Origin: Promethearchaeota archaeon
Lineage (GTDB): Archaea > Asgardarchaeota > Lokiarchaeia > Sigynarchaeales > SOKP01
Direction: 5' to 3'
Assembly (NCBI GenBank): GCA_030608765.1
Contig: JAUWDN010000038.1
Location: forward strand, 1 to 7,622
DNA: 7,622 nt
The position numbers were made by a program, and so were the translations under genes. The notes under the pieces are model-generated. The model was not told where the DNA came from. It saw only the letters and a list, made by a program, of their open reading frames with translations, and ran no database searches. Positions 6,223-7,622 of this stretch are shown in pieces (position 1 is the stretch's first letter; each line of letters begins with the position of its first letter).

Positions 6223-6903
6223 TTATATTAAGAGCTTTAACCCTTGTTTTACCTTGTAGGTTCTATTTATCCTATCAACCTCAATAAATCTCTTTATTTC
6301 GAGGTTGTTTAATAAGTCTCTCATTTCAACAGGATTCTTGTCTAATTTTTCTTGCAAACCATCTATATTTGATTCGTATGAACGGAGCACTGTAAGAAGG
6401 GAAGAATAATGATCAAATATCTGATTTACAAGATATTTTAAGGCTTCTTCTAAATTATCTCCTGTCCTCGTGCTTGTTGGAAAAACCACTGCGTCGTCAC
6501 GTAGATAATTCTGAGACCTAACTACTTCAGCGTGGCGTGCCCCTGCAACGTCTTGTTTATTTGCTAAATACATTATTGGGGTATCGGGGCTTATCGCCTT
6601 TCTAAGAGAATTTAGAATAATAATTGCATCTTCGTCTTTCTCTGGGTGAGCCGCATCAAATATAAAAATTAGACCATCAGTCCCTCGCACGACAACATCT
6701 CTCATAACATTAAATCTTAATAAACCAGGAGTTCCAAATAAGAAGACATCAAACCCATTTAATTTAACGCTACCTAAGTCCATTCCTACTGTATAATACT
6801 TGTTGTCTCTGGCTTTTGCCTCAACATTCATAGCTTTTTCGTCAAAGTGCTTAATAAAACTTGACTTTCCGCTCTGAGTTGGACCCGAAACTGTAATTTT
6901 CAT
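6223..6903 (-). CDS. Small Ras-like GTPase with altered switch II and a C-terminal extension
   Basis: A 226-residue protein with a P-loop GTPase domain (1-165). G1 is GPTQSGKS (7-14) and G2 is Thr38 in YYTVGMDLGSV. G3 is FGTPGLL (56-62), where DTAGQE is canonical: the Asp is Gly57 and the catalytic Gln is Leu61. G4 is NKQD (115-118) followed by VAGA, as in Arf proteins (NKQDLPGA). G5 is TSTRTGDN (143-150). TVGMDLG and FGTPG match the archaeal/bacterial COG2229 group of SRPRB/MglA-like GTPases, whose usual form is FGTPGQERF. After the G domain comes a helix (about 155-175), then residues 180-226 with NPVEMRDLLNNLEIKRFIEV and DRINRTYKVKQGLKLL, which read like a small winged helix. Such GTPases often act with roadblock/longin partners in polarity, motility or membrane work; the role here is unknown. 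It has no lipidation motif or membrane segment. Confidence 0.85.
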   Translation of the reverse strand: MKITVSGPTQSGKSSFIKHFDEKAMNVEAKARDNKYYTVGMDLGSVKLNGFDVFLFGTPGLLRFNVMRDVVVRGTDGLIFIFDAAHPEKDEDAIIILNSLRKAISPDTPIMYLANKQDVAGARHAEVVRSQNYLRDDAVVFPTSTRTGDNLEEALKYLVNQIFDHYSSLLTVLRSYESNIDGLQEKLDKNPVEMRDLLNNLEIKRFIEVDRINRTYKVKQGLKLLI

Positions 6904-7117
6904 GATGAATTGCTCTCTTTTTTAATCCAATTGTACCCAGTAAAGCTTTCGTCGGACTCTTTTTACAATAGATGTTTATTATTTGATTATTAACTCAAAT
7001 GGGTTTTTATTTAGGATTAATATATGGATAATATGAATCTTATCTTGAGTAAAAAACTATTTTGGAATAAAACACCAAATATAAGGTTTAAAATAATTAG
7101 TATCCACTTAAACTAGA

Positions 7118-7137
7118 AAAATAATTCTCATTATTTT
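7118..7137 (-). terminator. A/T hairpin at the stop codon of the FrhB-family gene, possible terminator
   Basis: Perfect 8-bp inverted repeat AAAATAAT / ATTATTTT around a 4-base loop, overlapping the stop codon (7136-7138). On the minus strand it is followed by TTTCT. The stem is entirely A/T, so it would be weak, and its role in ending the transcript is tentative. Confidence 0.3.
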
Positions 7138-7621
7138 AAGGTTGAAACTCCTCTGCTCTTTTTGCTTTTCTTTTGCTAAAGCTTATAATTTGAGCTATCA
7201 TTTTCGACTTTTCGACAGAGGTATTTGACTCAGCTGGTTCATTAATATATCCTTTGTTTAAAGCAAGATTATAAATCTTCTCTCCAGCTTTAGTGCGAAT
7301 TAAGGTTGTTGTTAATCCTTGGTTGGAGGCTATGCCACCAAAAGAAATATCTGCGTAATAATTAGTAAAGTTTTCACACACTCTACATGCATTTCTCATA
7401 ACATCTTGCAGCTCTGAGAATTCTATTATTAGTGAATTATCCCTATTTTTGAGATTTATAATCAAGTTTTCCTTAATATTCATCTTTTCAACATCGTTAA
7501 AAGAGAAATTAAATCTTTCTTCAATTCTCGCCCTAGCAGCGTCGTCAAATTTAAAATTCTCGAAACAAAATAACCCCAATGTGTATTCAACTACATGAGC
7601 TAGAATTATTTTTAACTCCTG
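7136..7621 (-). CDS. FrhB/FdhB-family F420-linked redox subunit, C-terminal part (5' truncated)
   Basis: The frame is open to the right edge, so this is the last 161 residues of a longer protein. The TTG at 7579 is internal (the reading continues upstream as QELKIILAHVVEYTLGLFCF), not a start. The fragment matches the C-terminal domain of the coenzyme F420 hydrogenase/dehydrogenase beta-subunit family. Markers are GLFCFENF (16-23), a segment ending near DVEKMNIK, the pair C79/C82 in ACRVCENFT, DISFGGIASNQGLTTTLIRTKAG (91-113) and a closing NLALNKGYI. Family members bind FAD and iron-sulfur clusters and pass electrons between F420 and ferredoxins, hydrogenases, formate dehydrogenase or other partners; which partner applies here cannot be told. 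About 35 residues after the domain (from EPAES) form a charged Lys/Arg-rich tail. The next gene downstream is the GTPase, 232 bases away, so an operon is unlikely. Confidence 0.85.
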   Translation of the reverse strand, partial: QELKIILAHVVEYTLGLFCFENFKFDDAARARIEERFNFSFNDVEKMNIKENLIINLKNRDNSLIIEFSELQDVMRNACRVCENFTNYYADISFGGIASNQGLTTTLIRTKAGEKIYNLALNKGYINEPAESNTSVEKSKMIAQIISFSKRKAKRAEEFQP

Positions 7622-7622
7622 C

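Noticed and set aside
7024..7116. Possible 30-residue plus-strand peptide in the spacer between the GTPase and FrhB-family genes
   Set aside because: No clear promoter or ribosome binding site, ordinary A/T-driven composition, and frames of this length are expected by chance.
6904..7135. Search for a tRNA, riboswitch or clear promoter in the GTPase-FrhB spacer
   Set aside because: No cloverleaf or conserved RNA motif is visible. A weak TATA-like string (minus strand, about 6960-6968) could serve the GTPase gene but is not convincing.
1..7622. Mobile elements, CRISPR arrays, or a defence gene cluster
   Set aside because: No spaced repeat array, transposase, integrase, terminal inverted repeats or target-site duplications were found; all identified genes are housekeeping or regulatory.

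Overview
The window looks like a piece of an AT-rich archaeal chromosome. Four things support this: a tryptophanyl-tRNA synthetase of the archaeal kind, a group II (thermosome/CCT-type) chaperonin, an F420-dependent redox subunit of the FrhB family, and promoters made of A/T-rich TATA boxes with short or no leaders and no convincing Shine-Dalgarno sequences. The Arf-like NKQD..GA motif in a small GTPase and the low GC make an Asgard (Lokiarchaeia-like) archaeon a reasonable guess. That is inference only; nothing here is diagnostic on its own.

Layout, left to right: (1) the last 48 codons of an unidentified plus-strand gene, facing trpS on the minus strand across a 7-base gap; (2) a 225-base divergent spacer with a 12-bp direct repeat and TATA candidates for both sides; (3) msrB (plus) converging on an Lrp/AsnC-family regulator (minus) across 24 bases; (4) a 196-base divergent spacer with a perfect 9-bp inverted repeat, leading into the thermosome subunit (plus); (5) a U-rich stop region, then the GTP-type PEP carboxykinase (plus), converging on a small GTPase (minus) across 15 bases; (6) a 232-base spacer with no gene I can support, then the C-terminal part of an FrhB-family protein (minus) that runs off the right edge. 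No gene-free stretch exceeds 300 bases.

The complete genes look singly transcribed: three convergent pairs with very short gaps and two divergent promoter regions, with no obvious operon. They are mostly housekeeping and stress functions: charging tRNA-Trp, repairing oxidised methionine, folding proteins, gluconeogenesis at the PEP/oxaloacetate node, and F420/ferredoxin redox chemistry. I do not see a defence or mobile system. The most unusual item is the GTPase at 6223-6903. Its switch II reads FGTPGLL, lacking both the usual Asp and the catalytic Gln, and it carries a C-terminal extension that looks like a small winged helix. The next most testable signal is the palindrome in front of the Lrp-family gene, a likely autoregulatory operator. 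Smaller points are an MsrB with no recycling cysteine, a divergent chaperonin subunit without the Gly/Met tail, and a PEPCK whose start should probably be the ATG at 4315.
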